This document shows positions 18,273-26,217 of a DNA stretch of 64,000 bases, piece after piece (the first letter of the stretch is position 1; each line of letters starts with the position of its first letter). Position numbers and translations under genes: made by a program. Under the pieces are notes generated by a model that saw only the letters and a program-made list of their open reading frames with translations, did not search any database and was not told where the DNA came from. Source of the DNA: Natronococcus amylolyticus DSM 10524 (lineage in GTDB: Archaea > Halobacteriota > Halobacteria > Halobacteriales > Natrialbaceae); contig NZ_AOIB01000021.1 in NCBI RefSeq assembly GCF_000337675.1, forward strand, positions 99,135 through 163,134, in the 5' to 3' direction.

Positions 18273-19025
18273 GTGCGAATCGAGAACAGCTTCATCCCGG
18301 TTCGTGGCGTCGGAGAGACCACCGAACGCCGGCTCTGGGAGAACGGGGTTACCCACTGGGAGGAGTTCGACGGCAGCGTCGTCGGCGACACGCTCGCCGA
18401 CCGGATCGAGACGTTCATCGACGAGGGGTGGGAACACCTCGAGCGTGGCGACGTCTCGACGTTCGCCGAGGCGCTGCCGGCTGCGAGCCGGTGGCGCCTC
18501 TACGAGAACGTCCGCGAGGAGACCGCCTTTCTGGATATCGAGACGACCGGCCTGAGTGCCGATCGCAACGACGTGACGACGGTATCGATCCACCGCGGCG
18601 ACGAGACGAAGACGTTCATTCAGGGACGGGACCTGACCGCCCGGCGCCTCGAGGCCGAACTCGAGGAGTCGGCGCTGCTGGTGACGTTCAACGGGCAGCG
18701 CTTCGACGTTCCGTTCCTCGAGACGTGCTACGACCTCGACGTGACGGTTCCTCACGTCGATCTCATGTACCCCTGCAAGAAAGTAGGACTCGACGGCGGG
18801 CTGAAGGCGATCGAACGCGAGCTGGGGATCGGTCGCGACATGCCCGACCTCAGCGGTCGGGACGCGGTTCGGCTCTGGCACGAGTACGAGAGCGGCGACG
18901 ACGCCGCTCTCGAGCGCCTCGTCGAGTACAACCGCGCCGACACGGAGAACATGAAGCCGCTACTGGAGACGGTCGCCGGTCGACTCCACGAGTCGGTGTT
19001 CGAGACCGCCTGTCGGGACGCATAA
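18273..19025 (+). CDS. YprB-type RNase H-fold exonuclease
   Basis: A predicted 3'-5' exonuclease of the DEDD/RNase H-like YprB group, 250 aa. An N-terminal helix-hairpin-helix-like segment (GVGETTERRLWENGVTHWEEF) precedes the nuclease fold. Motif ExoI is FLDIETTGL (D88, E90), ExoII is TFNGQRFDVPFLE (N and D ligands), and ExoIII is near EYNRADTENMKPL (D). Such proteins likely act in DNA or RNA repair. I prefer the GTG at 18273 (MRIENSFIPVRGVG) to the TTG at 18246 because similarity starts there. The 114-bp gap from the divergent neighbour holds the promoter. Confidence 0.8.
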   Translation: MRIENSFIPVRGVGETTERRLWENGVTHWEEFDGSVVGDTLADRIETFIDEGWEHLERGDVSTFAEALPAASRWRLYENVREETAFLDIETTGLSADRNDVTTVSIHRGDETKTFIQGRDLTARRLEAELEESALLVTFNGQRFDVPFLETCYDLDVTVPHVDLMYPCKKVGLDGGLKAIERELGIGRDMPDLSGRDAVRLWHEYESGDDAALERLVEYNRADTENMKPLLETVAGRLHESVFETACRDA

Positions 19026-19087
19026 CCGTCGCTCCTCGTCAACCGACGGCGTGGCGAAAACAGTCGTTTCGGTTCGAACGGCTCGGT

Positions 19088-19390
19088 CTACTCGAGTTCT
19101 CTGACGTCGACGTCGCCCTCGCTGGTTACGACGACGTGGTAGCCACAGTAGTCGAACTCGATCCGTCCGCTGGCCCGATGCATCCCGTTCTCTCGGGGGG
19201 CAAACAGCGAGTCGAGCGCCTCGGGGTTGATGACCTCGTAGAGTGCGTCGTACTTCGGCGGTTCGATGTCAGTCGGTTCGACACCCTCTCGGTCGGCGAC
19301 AGCGGCGACGACTTCGTAGCTCAACGACGCGGCAGAGGCTGTGTCGGAACGGTCGACTGAGAGTAGCATTAGCCGGAGTCTTTCCGTCAT
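19088..19390 (-). CDS. HalOD1 output-domain protein
   Basis: 100 aa. The central segment, YEVVAAVADREGVEPTDIEPPKYDALYEVINPEALDSLF, is the HalOD1 (halobacterial output domain 1) signature, and the end (GRIEFDYCGYHVVVTSEGDVDV) is the usual beta part of the domain. Haloarchaea encode many such single-domain proteins, thought to act as signalling outputs; no biochemical role is established. Start: ATG 19390 (MTERLRLML); a TTATATA box lies directly before the ATG, too close for a promoter, so another TATA further up (around 19455-19475) is likelier. Monocistronic. Confidence 0.75.
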   Translation of the reverse strand: MTERLRLMLLSVDRSDTASAASLSYEVVAAVADREGVEPTDIEPPKYDALYEVINPEALDSLFAPRENGMHRASGRIEFDYCGYHVVVTSEGDVDVRELE

Positions 19391-19655
19391 CGTATATAAG
19401 CTCTCTGTCCTCTGCCCGGCCCAAGAGTACAACCCAGGGAACTACGCGACACATATGTTCTATAGCGTATATATTTGTGCACTACATACGGATCGAATCT
19501 GAGACGCTCTTTTTTCCGAGAATCCCACCGAAGGAAGTACCGTGTGCTATCACAGACGATCCGTACGATCCGACACTGACGGTGTCGGTACCCAAACAAA
19601 AGAACGAACCACCCTTCGATCGATATCGGTTCTCGATCCCTTCCCTTAGCTCGAG

Positions 19656-21155
19656 TTATCGACGGTCGTCGACACCGTCAGGGAACTCGTTGTTCTCCAT
19701 GGTGACCGAACTCGAGCCGCTCTGGATGCGCACCGAGTTGCCGCCGTCGGCGGCCTCTGCGGTGGTGTTTTCGATGGTGACGTCGCTCGCGTTGTGGACG
19801 GTGAGCGGAACGTGGCTCGTCTCGAACTCGCTGTCCGCGATGAGGTAGTCGCTACCGCGAACTTCGAGTCCGCGTCGGCGACCGTCGCCGAGTTGTTCGA
19901 CCGAGAGCCCTTCGAACTGGCAGTTGTTTCGCTCACAGAAGATCGCCGGCTGGATCGGGGATCCGCTGGCGCTGCCGAGGATGTTGACGTCCTTGAGCGA
20001 AACGGCACCGGGGCTGTCACCGAGGATGCGGAAGGCGTAGGAGCTGCCGTTGATTTCGACCTCGGAGTTCACGAAGTCGACCTCGCCGGCACCACTGTCG
20101 ACGCGGACGGCCGCACTCTGACCCTCGACGGAAACTCGAGTGTTGGAGATCGTGGTCGACTCGGCGCCTTGCATAATGCGGATCGCTTCGCCGTTCTGCT
20201 GTGGAATGTCGACGGTGACGTTCGAGACGGTGAACTGATCCGCGTGGTCGAGACGAATCGCGTGCTGTCCCTCCGCCTGAACGCTGTTCTCGTCGACGGC
20301 AATGATCGCGTCCTCGATCGAACCCTCGTTTCCGCTGAGGCGGATCGACGCGGTGGCGCTGTTCTCGTACCAGCCACCCTCGACGTCGATTCGACCGTTG
20401 TCACCGGACGCGTACAGACCGTTGTCGGGGAATCCGCCGAGTATGCAGTCCTTGAACCGGATATCTCCCTGGTGGTTGTCGTTGAGGATGATTCCCGTTG
20501 CGCCGCGCCATCGACCGCCGTTCGGCGTATCGTCGACGTGTACCGCGCCGTCGAACGCGTGGAAGCAGTCGACGATGCCGGAGCCGTCGGGATCCGTGAT
20601 GTTGAACAGCGCAGGACCCCAGGTGCCGCTATCGTGGACGCCGTGGACGAAAATGTCCCGGACGACGAGTTCGTCCGTGACCTCGGCGCTGATCACGCGG
20701 ATACCGGTGTCAGATGCGGTCTGGTCGACCTCGAACCCCTCGAACCAGACCGATCCACCGGGTCTATCGCTCGTCCCGAGTCGGAACAGTCGGGCCCGCG
20801 AGCTCCCGAACGTGTGGTAGTCCGCCGGAACCAGCGTCGCGCCGTTTCCGACGATCCCAACGTTGTTGAACCCGGTGAACCGTACCTGGTCGTCCATGTA
20901 GTACTCCCCTTCGGGGAACCTCAGGAGCGTGTCCTCTGCGATGTTCTCCCGAATAACGGGGGTGACCGACTCGTTACCGTTCGGGTCGGCGCCCGCTTCG
21001 ACCATGTCGACCACGTTGCTGTAGTCGTCTTCGCTCGCACTCGCGTCCGTAGACGCGGACGCCATCCCGGCTACGGAAAGCGTACCGAGTCCCGCAAGAC
21101 ATCCCTTCAGATACGTTCGTCGACCTGTCAGCCAGTTACCAGAGTCGTTCGACAT
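19656..21155 (-). CDS. Tat-exported right-handed parallel beta-helix protein
   Basis: 499 aa. The N-terminus has a twin-arginine signal (GRRTYLKGCLAGLGTLSVAGMASAS). Next is a pectate-lyase-like entry (DMVEAGADPNGNESVTPVIREN, then LRFPEGEYYMDDQVRF), and the remainder is a ladder of beta-helix rungs such as VEGGWYENSATASIRLSGNEGSIEDAII, SNVTVDIPQQNGEAIRI and IADSEFETSHVPLTVHNASDVTIENTTAE. It is probably a surface polysaccharide-binding or -cleaving protein; no clear catalytic triad is visible. TATA-like tatacatat at about 21184-21192 lies 30 bp upstream. It stands isolated next to tRNA-Thr, in the kind of accessory position common beside tRNAs. Confidence 0.8.
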   Translation of the reverse strand: MSNDSGNWLTGRRTYLKGCLAGLGTLSVAGMASASTDASASEDDYSNVVDMVEAGADPNGNESVTPVIRENIAEDTLLRFPEGEYYMDDQVRFTGFNNVGIVGNGATLVPADYHTFGSSRARLFRLGTSDRPGGSVWFEGFEVDQTASDTGIRVISAEVTDELVVRDIFVHGVHDSGTWGPALFNITDPDGSGIVDCFHAFDGAVHVDDTPNGGRWRGATGIILNDNHQGDIRFKDCILGGFPDNGLYASGDNGRIDVEGGWYENSATASIRLSGNEGSIEDAIIAVDENSVQAEGQHAIRLDHADQFTVSNVTVDIPQQNGEAIRIMQGAESTTISNTRVSVEGQSAAVRVDSGAGEVDFVNSEVEINGSSYAFRILGDSPGAVSLKDVNILGSASGSPIQPAIFCERNNCQFEGLSVEQLGDGRRRGLEVRGSDYLIADSEFETSHVPLTVHNASDVTIENTTAEAADGGNSVRIQSGSSSVTMENNEFPDGVDDRR

Positions 21156-21667
21156 TACGACTTTCCGTACAAACGGGTCGGTTATACATATACTCGAAGT
21201 AATTTGACTTGAAAGTATCTCAGCTCGCGAACGACCCCGCTCAACAGTTTCAAGCCCGACGAAGCGGGTCGAGACGTTCCCAGCGAGTGGAACAAGAAAT
21301 CCGAGGTTATCGCGGAAATAAGCGCGTCAGACCGTGTGGATCGTGGCGAAAAACAGTTTCGTGAGAGATCGGGCCGAGTACTTATACGGACTAAGAAGTT
21401 GTGCGTATTGAAACAGTCCTCCTACGGGTTTTTCACCCGGTTCAGCGGATCGATTGCGGAACTATATCCGATCGACCCCGAATTAGTCCGCCATGAATCG
21501 GAACGGGTCGGGGGGACGTGCGCGCGTTCGAAACGACTCGGTCATTGACTAACGGCTGAATAACTCGAAGAAAATGAAAGTCGACTCGAGCGGTACGCTA
21601 TCTCGAGATGGACGGACCTGTGCGTCAAGTAACCAAAGCCGAACCGATCGATGAGAGCTCGATTCGC
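21156..21667. other. AT-rich spacer upstream of the beta-helix gene
   Basis: About 510 bp without a credible gene. It carries the TATA region of the beta-helix gene near 21184-21192. A 70-codon plus-strand frame at 21336-21548 lacks haloarchaeal protein composition (Cys/Tyr/Phe rich) and was not called. The base composition is lower in GC than both neighbours, and it ends at the tRNA-derived repeat. Confidence 0.4.
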
Positions 21668-21739
21668 GCTCGCGACGCCAAGCCAGGGGTGGGATTTGAA
21701 CAACGGTCACGGCGAAGCCGTTCTCTTCTTCAAACCCAC
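21668..21739 (-). repeat. tRNA-Thr 3'-end copy with inverted T-arm (palindromic unit)
   Basis: 21668-21701 repeats 21765-21798 with 33 of 34 bases identical. 21681-21701 equals the last 21 nt of the tRNA-Thr gene (discriminator to T-loop), and the other 13 bases equal its trailer. An inverted partial T-arm (cttcaaacccac, 21728-21739) pairs with gtgggatttgaac (21689-21701), and the centre holds a perfect ACGGC-GAA-GCCGT hairpin (21709-21721). The unit lies in the 3' trailer of the tRNA. Confidence 0.75.
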
Positions 21740-21777
21740 GTGACTGTTCGTCGCTCGCGGGATTGCTCGCGACGTCA

Positions 21778-21851
21778 AGCCAGGGGTGGGATTTGAACCC
21801 ACGAAGTCTCGATTACAAGTCGAGTGCATGAACCGCCCATGCTCCCCTGGC
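21778..21851 (-). tRNA. tRNA-Thr(UGU)
   Basis: 74 nt on the minus strand. All four stems pair: acceptor GCCAGGG/CCCUGGC, D-stem GCAU/AUGC, anticodon stem CUCGA/UCGAG with loop CUUGUAA (anticodon UGU, decoding ACA), and T-stem GUGGG/CCCAC with loop UUCAAAU. Discriminator base U is the archaeal identity element for Thr. CCA is not encoded. No intron. The GNAT gene ends 12 bp away. Confidence 0.95.
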
Positions 21852-21862
21852 GCAGCAGTGAG

Positions 21863-22372
21863 TTACCGTTCCTCCTTTGAGTGTGTATCGTTTTCCGATC
21901 GGTCCTCGAGCGACCGTCGCATCGACACTCTGTAGGGTTCGTACGCGCGGTCCTCGTAGAACCGTCTCGCGGCCTCGTTGTCCGACAGCACCTCGAGGAT
22001 CACGACCTCGGCACCCCGGTCGGCGAGTGCGTTCTCGGCGGCCTCGAGCAGCGCGGTTCCGACCCCGCGGTCACGGTAGGCGGGTGCAACGTAGATGTTC
22101 GAGAGCAGCCCCCGTGTCGCGTCCAGCTCGAGGGACCCTCGCTCGAGCGAGTAGGTGACGAAGCCGACGATCGACTCCCCGTCGCGTGCGACGAGGAGCC
22201 CGTCGGTGTGGAGGTGTCCGGCGAGCGTCTCCCGCATCGTCTTCCGGTTTTCCTCGTCGCGAACGAACGAGCCGTGGTCGCGCTGATCGCGAGCCAGCCG
22301 CACCCACAGCTCGGTGATCGCCGGCAGATCCCCCTGTGTTGCGGGCTCGACGATCGGTGAGTCCGAAGTCAT
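21863..22372 (-). CDS. GNAT-family N-acetyltransferase
   Basis: A 169-aa acetyl-CoA-dependent acyltransferase. It starts with VEPATQGDLPAITELWVRLA, and motif A is LLSNIYVAPAYRDRGVGTALLEAAENAL, with the RxxGxG pyrophosphate loop at YRDRGVG. The C-terminal LEVLSDNEAARRFYEDRAYEPYRVSM is the usual dimer and substrate edge of small GNATs. Substrate unknown. Start: ATG 22372 (MTSDSPI); a GTG-free ATG at 22399 adds nine unmatched residues. It may share the region with tRNA-Thr transcription, since both lie on the minus strand 12 bp apart. Confidence 0.85.
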   Translation of the reverse strand: MTSDSPIVEPATQGDLPAITELWVRLARDQRDHGSFVRDEENRKTMRETLAGHLHTDGLLVARDGESIVGFVTYSLERGSLELDATRGLLSNIYVAPAYRDRGVGTALLEAAENALADRGAEVVILEVLSDNEAARRFYEDRAYEPYRVSMRRSLEDRSENDTHSKEER

Positions 22373-22451
22373 TGTCCTCCGGTCGATAGCTGCGTTCAAA
22401 AGATCTTCTTATCTCTCGCCGTCGCGCCCGGAACGGGCTCCAGCGGCGACC

Positions 22452-23054
22452 TCAAACCGATCGACAGTCCGAACAGACCAACCGACCGTTGGCATCCCAC
22501 AGCGAATCGGCGAGCGACCCGCAGGCCTCGCAGACGCCCTGTGTGGAGAACTCGTCGCCGCCGTTTGGCAACAGTTCGGTCTCGAGCTCGTCACCGGGAC
22601 GCGAGGATCGGGACTGCTCGAGGGGGCGTTCCGACTCGAGGGAGTTGTCGGGGCTGCTGCTCGCCGCCCCTTGGAAGGAGCCGGCGGCAGTGATGACGTC
22701 CCGCTGGGTGAGCACGCCGACGACCTCGTCGTCGTTCTCGACGACCAGGTTCCGGATGTTCTGTCGGCTCATCGTCGTCGCGGCGTCGGCCAGCGACCAG
22801 CCCGCGTTGATCGAGATTACCGGGCTGGTCATGACCTCCCCGACGGTCGTTTCGGCCGGATCGTCCTCTTCAGCGACGAGGCCGAGCACGTCCCACTCGG
22901 TCACGATTCCAACCGGCTCCGAGCCGCGAACCACGAGGGCACAGCCCGCCCGTTCTTCGCGCATCAGTCGAACGGTACCCAAGACGGGATCCGACTCGCT
23001 GACGCCGACGTATTCGGTCGTCAGGACCTCCCTGACGGACAGTTCCGGTTCCAT
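22452..23054 (-). CDS. CBS-domain pair protein with C-terminal zinc ribbon
   Basis: 200 aa. Two CBS motifs form a Bateman module: VREVLTTEYVGVSESDPV...GCALVVRGSEPVGIVTEWDVL, then VGEVMTSPVISINAGWSLADAATTM...IRNLVVENDDEVVGVLTQRDVI. After a Ser/Glu-rich linker (about 130-165) the end carries a CEACGSLADSLWDANGRLVCSDC zinc ribbon. Adenosine-nucleotide sensing is typical for CBS pairs; the ribbon suggests contact with nucleic acid or protein, which is inference. Start: ATG 23054; an ATG at 23066 is also possible since the mRNA is probably leaderless. Confidence 0.82.
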   Translation of the reverse strand: MEPELSVREVLTTEYVGVSESDPVLGTVRLMREERAGCALVVRGSEPVGIVTEWDVLGLVAEEDDPAETTVGEVMTSPVISINAGWSLADAATTMSRQNIRNLVVENDDEVVGVLTQRDVITAAGSFQGAASSSPDNSLESERPLEQSRSSRPGDELETELLPNGGDEFSTQGVCEACGSLADSLWDANGRLVCSDCRSV

Positions 23055-23186
23055 ATGTGTACACATCCCACGGACTGGCTAAAAACTATCTCCGGCACGG
23101 TTAAGTGAACGCGTGACAAACGTATGAGGTTCGACAGTGTCTGCGAAGATTCGCAAGAACGGACGCGAGTGCGGCCGCGAGCCGCC

Positions 23187-23948
23187 TCACCAGCCCAGTT
23201 CAATTCTGGTTCCGTCGGCACGGCAATCCTCGAGGGCGTGTTTGGCGGCGATGCCCGCCTCGTGGGCGCTTCTCCCTCGACCGGCGCCGACCTGAAGTTC
23301 GACGTCGACGTCCTCCTGGACGTGATAGATCGCCTCCTCGTACTGGGCTTCGTCGAGGTCCGGACAGACGACGATGACGTTGTCGCCGCCGACGAAGAAG
23401 GCGAGGCTCTCGTGGGCCCGTCGCATGTGGCGCATGAGCGAGGCGTACCCCTGCTCGATCTCGATGAACGTATCGAAGGCGTTGAGCTCGTCGGTGTACT
23501 CGCCCGTCGCGTCGATAACGTCGAAGTGTGCGATCTGGACGTCCTCGCCGGTGCGGTGGGCGTCGTCGATGGTTCGGCCCTCGAGACACTCGCGTCGGTT
23601 CTTGTCCTGTGCGCTGCCGGCCTCCTGGATCAGCGCGGTCGCGTCCGAAAGTGCCTGTACTGGGGTTGTCCCGGTCGCGACGCCGAGGCTGACCGTCACC
23701 GGGTACCGGTTGCCGATGGACTCCTGGAGGAGCGCGTGGTCCTCACGTGAGAGTCCGTTCGTGACGGCGATCATGTTGTCGAAGCGGGTGAAAAAGACGT
23801 AGCCGTCGCGGTTACCGACGAACTGGGAGACGTCGGCGTACAGCCGCGACTGGAGCGTCTGGAGATCGGCTTCCCGGCGCGGTTCGGGCGTTACGGTCCA
23901 GGGACCGTAGTTGTCGATCTGGAGGAGCGTAACCTGCGTGTTCGTCAC
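23187..23948 (-). CDS. gch3: GTP cyclohydrolase III
   Basis: Archaeal enzyme opening the GTP ring to 2-amino-5-formylamino-6-ribosylamino-4(3H)-pyrimidinone 5'-phosphate, the first step to riboflavin and F420 in archaea. 253 aa with the tandem GGDEF-like halves of the family: VTLLQIDNYGPWTVTPEPRREADLQ at the start, FFTRFDNMIAVTNG, VSLGVATGTTPVQAL, and in the second half AFFVGGDNVIVVCPDL, where the GGDN metal/nucleotide loop is visible. Start ATG 23948. A monocistronic unit upstream of the CBS gene on the same strand, 132 bp away. Confident. Confidence 0.93.
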   Translation of the reverse strand: MTNTQVTLLQIDNYGPWTVTPEPRREADLQTLQSRLYADVSQFVGNRDGYVFFTRFDNMIAVTNGLSREDHALLQESIGNRYPVTVSLGVATGTTPVQALSDATALIQEAGSAQDKNRRECLEGRTIDDAHRTGEDVQIAHFDVIDATGEYTDELNAFDTFIEIEQGYASLMRHMRRAHESLAFFVGGDNVIVVCPDLDEAQYEEAIYHVQEDVDVELQVGAGRGRSAHEAGIAAKHALEDCRADGTRIELGW

Positions 23949-24008
23949 GGTACCCGAAGGTTTCGATCGGCGTCGTATAAGTGGTACGTAATCCAGATCC
24001 GTGACGGC

Positions 24009-24329
24009 TCAGGCGGGCTTTTTCTCCGGGTCGCTCCCCTTCGGGTGGTACTCCCAGAAGTCGCCGGCCCGCATCGCCGCACCGACGGCCTTGTGCATGT
24101 CGAGTATCGTCTCGAACTCCTCGACCTCGACGTACTCGAAGATCTCGCGCATCGGGACGACACGCTGGTAGTTGATCCGGATCGGATCGTCGCCGTGCTC
24201 GGCGACGAACTCGTCGCGGTTCATCGGGAAGTCCTCTTCCTCGTCGATCTTGTCGGCGATGATCCGCATGTCGAACTTCCGCATTCCCTCGCTGCCCTGT
24301 TCCCCGTCGGGGTCGAATGGCCAGTCCAT
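24009..24329 (-). CDS. DUF5785 family haloarchaeal protein
   Basis: 106 aa. Begins MDWPFDPDGEQGSEGMRKFDMRIIADKIDEEEDFPM, then EFVAEHGDDPIRINYQRVVP and a FWEYHPKGSDPEKKP end. This matches a conserved, uncharacterised haloarchaeal family (DUF5785 from memory). It is very acidic in its centre, with no TM or metal motif. Start: ATG 24329; upstream in-frame ATG 24356 adds nine basic residues and is rejected. Function unknown; it lies between gch3 and the methylaspartate module. Confidence 0.75.
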   Translation of the reverse strand: MDWPFDPDGEQGSEGMRKFDMRIIADKIDEEEDFPMNRDEFVAEHGDDPIRINYQRVVPMREIFEYVEVEEFETILDMHKAVGAAMRAGDFWEYHPKGSDPEKKPA

Positions 24330-24423
24330 ACTCCGAGGTGTGTGTGGGGACCGCAAAAGGATTACTCTCCGATCCGAGCGCGCCGCGAGGCGGCTCCGCG
24401 GGGAGCCGTCCCCTCGTCACCGA

Positions 24424-25614
24424 TCAGTCGTCCGCAGCCGTTTCGGCGTCGGTTCGCTCGAGTTCGCCGTCCTCGAGCAGTTCCTCGCGGTGTTCGTCGA
24501 GCAGTGGCGCCCGTCCACCGGGTTCGGGCGGGGTCTCGGTCATCTTGATCGGCGAGCCCGCGATCTCGACGGTTTCGCCGGAACCGGGCTGTTCGACCGG
24601 CACGAGCATCTCGCGGTCGCGGACGTGGGGATCCTCGAAAATCTCGTCGGTGCTCTGGACCGGTGCGACCGGAACCCGCCCCTCGAGGGTCTCGACGAGG
24701 TCGGCGGTTGCGAGGCCGGCCGCCCAGTCGGCGATCTCCTCGCGAAGTTCCTCGCGGTGCTCGAGGCGATCGGCTGCCTCGGGGTACTCCGCGGCCAGAT
24801 CCTCCCGCCCCATCGCCTCGCAGACCTCGTTCCAGTGGTTCGTTCCGAAGGCGGCGATCACGGCGTGGCCGTCGCGAGTCTCGAAGGCGTCGTAGGGGAA
24901 CAGCGTCGGGTGGGAGTTGCCACGCCTCGACGGCGCCTTGCCGGTGTAGGAGTGCTGGTAAACAGCTCGCTCGGTCATGCTGAGCATCGCGTCGTACATC
25001 GCGGTGTCGACGTACTGGCCCTCGCCGGTACAGTGGCGGTGGTTGACGGCGGCGAGGATGCCGATGCAGTTCAGCGTCGCGGTGAAGAGGTCGCCGATTC
25101 CGGGACCGACCTTCGTCGGCGGACCCTCCTCCTGGCCGGTGATCTCCATCACGCCGCCCAACGCCTGCGCGATGAGGTCGAAGGAGGGCTGGCCCTGTCG
25201 GTGGGTCTCGCCCGTACGCGGATCACCGAAGCCGCGAATCGAGGAGTAGATCAGCTCCGGGTTGTGCTCTTTGAGCGTTTCGTACCCGAGGTCGTACTTT
25301 TCCATCGTCCCCGAGCGGTAGTTCTCGACGACGACGTCGGCCTCTTCGACGAGCGAGAGGAAGTCCTCGCGATCGTCGGGATCGTTGAAATCGAGCTCGA
25401 GGCTGCGCTTGCCCCGGTTGACGCTCTGGAAGTAGCCGCCGTAGGCCTCCGCCTCGGCGTCGTCGACGAACGGCGGGTTCGACCTGATCAGGTCGCCGCC
25501 CGGGCGCTCGATCTTTACGACGTCGGCGCCCATATCCGCAAGCAACATCGTACAGTACGGGCCGGCCAGCACCTGCGTCAGGTCGATCACGCGCAGGTTC
25601 GACAGTGCGCCCAT
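24424..25614 (-). CDS. mct: CaiB/BaiF CoA-transferase, probably succinyl-CoA:mesaconate CoA-transferase
   Basis: A class III CoA-transferase, 396 aa. Residues 1-70 hold LRVIDLTQVLAGPYCTMLLADMGADVVKIERPGGD, and the catalytic Asp is D146 in GQPSFDLIAQALGG. It diverges from glmS, which together with glmE, mal, mch and citE forms the methylaspartate cycle. In that pathway this family activates mesaconate with a CoA from succinyl-CoA, so the mct role is inferred from position. Start: ATG 25614 (MGALSNLRV); the frame runs on upstream but the extension is AT-rich and unlike the family. Confidence 0.88.
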   Translation of the reverse strand: MGALSNLRVIDLTQVLAGPYCTMLLADMGADVVKIERPGGDLIRSNPPFVDDAEAEAYGGYFQSVNRGKRSLELDFNDPDDREDFLSLVEEADVVVENYRSGTMEKYDLGYETLKEHNPELIYSSIRGFGDPRTGETHRQGQPSFDLIAQALGGVMEITGQEEGPPTKVGPGIGDLFTATLNCIGILAAVNHRHCTGEGQYVDTAMYDAMLSMTERAVYQHSYTGKAPSRRGNSHPTLFPYDAFETRDGHAVIAAFGTNHWNEVCEAMGREDLAAEYPEAADRLEHREELREEIADWAAGLATADLVETLEGRVPVAPVQSTDEIFEDPHVRDREMLVPVEQPGSGETVEIAGSPIKMTETPPEPGGRAPLLDEHREELLEDGELERTDAETAADD

Positions 25615-25766
25615 GGAGGCGACTGTCTGCGGACAGGCGCAAAAACCTTTGCAATAGATCATGAAGGTGTGGTTGTCTCTCAAGGGGGTGGTGTTAGGGT
25701 GTATAAGGAGTATTATCATGATCAACCATTAACTTTATACGGCAATTCATCATGGTTCTGGATACG
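25615..25766. promoter_or_regulatory. Divergent control region of the methylaspartate-cycle genes
   Basis: 152 bp between mct and glmS. GATCATGA (25657-25664) and TCATGATC (25716-25723) are exact reverse complements, 51 bp apart; the second lies in the palindrome ATCATGAT. TATA-like tttata at 25734-25739 lies about 28 bp before the glmS ATG at 25767, which favours that ATG over the one at 25752. The two TCATGAT-type sites could bind one regulator serving both directions. Confidence 0.5.
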
Positions 25767-26207
25767 ATGTCCCGAACGGTCGTCCTCGGCGTGATCGGCT
25801 CCGACGCCCACGTCGTTGGCATCACGATCCTAGAGCAGGCCCTGAGTGCAGCTGGCTTCGACGTCGTCAACCTCGGCGTCCAGACCTCCCAGGAGGACTT
25901 TGCGGAGGCAGCGGTAGCCCACTCGGCGGAGGCGGTACTCGTCTCCTCGCTCTACGGTCACGCCGAGCAGGACTGCCAGGGGTTCCACGAGGTCTTAGCG
26001 GAGGCCGACGTCGACGCCCTCACCTACATCGGCGGCAATCTCGCCGTCGGGCAGGACGACTTCGATCAGACCCGCGCGACCTTCGAGGAGCTCGGGTTCG
26101 ATCGGGTCTTCGACTCCGAGACCGACCCCGAGGAGGCCATCGCCGCCCTCGAGCGGGACCTCCACGTTACGACCACGGAATCCGAACGGGTTACCGTCAG
26201 CAGCTAA
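25767..26207 (+). CDS. glmS: Glutamate mutase small (S) subunit, methylaspartate mutase
   Basis: Cobalamin-binding subunit that, with GlmE, rearranges L-glutamate to threo-3-methylaspartate. 146 aa, flavodoxin-like fold. The B12-ligand motif is intact: IGSDAHVVGI (DxHxxG), followed by AGFDVVNLGVQTSQEDF and later SSLYGHAEQDC and YIGGNLAVG, which line the nucleotide tail. Start: ATG 25767 (MSRTVVLG), chosen from the TATA spacing. glmE starts 11 bp after its stop. Confident. Confidence 0.95.
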   Translation: MSRTVVLGVIGSDAHVVGITILEQALSAAGFDVVNLGVQTSQEDFAEAAVAHSAEAVLVSSLYGHAEQDCQGFHEVLAEADVDALTYIGGNLAVGQDDFDQTRATFEELGFDRVFDSETDPEEAIAALERDLHVTTTESERVTVSS

Positions 26208-26217
26208 CCGGTGCTCG

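Noticed and set aside
21336..21548. 70-codon plus-strand frame
   Set aside because: Lacks haloarchaeal composition and any TATA element; likely chance in AT-richer DNA.
21668..21851. Attachment sites of an integrated element between the two 34-bp repeats
   Set aside because: Only 97 bp separate them and no integrase lies inside or adjacent, so a present integrated element is excluded; past events remain possible.
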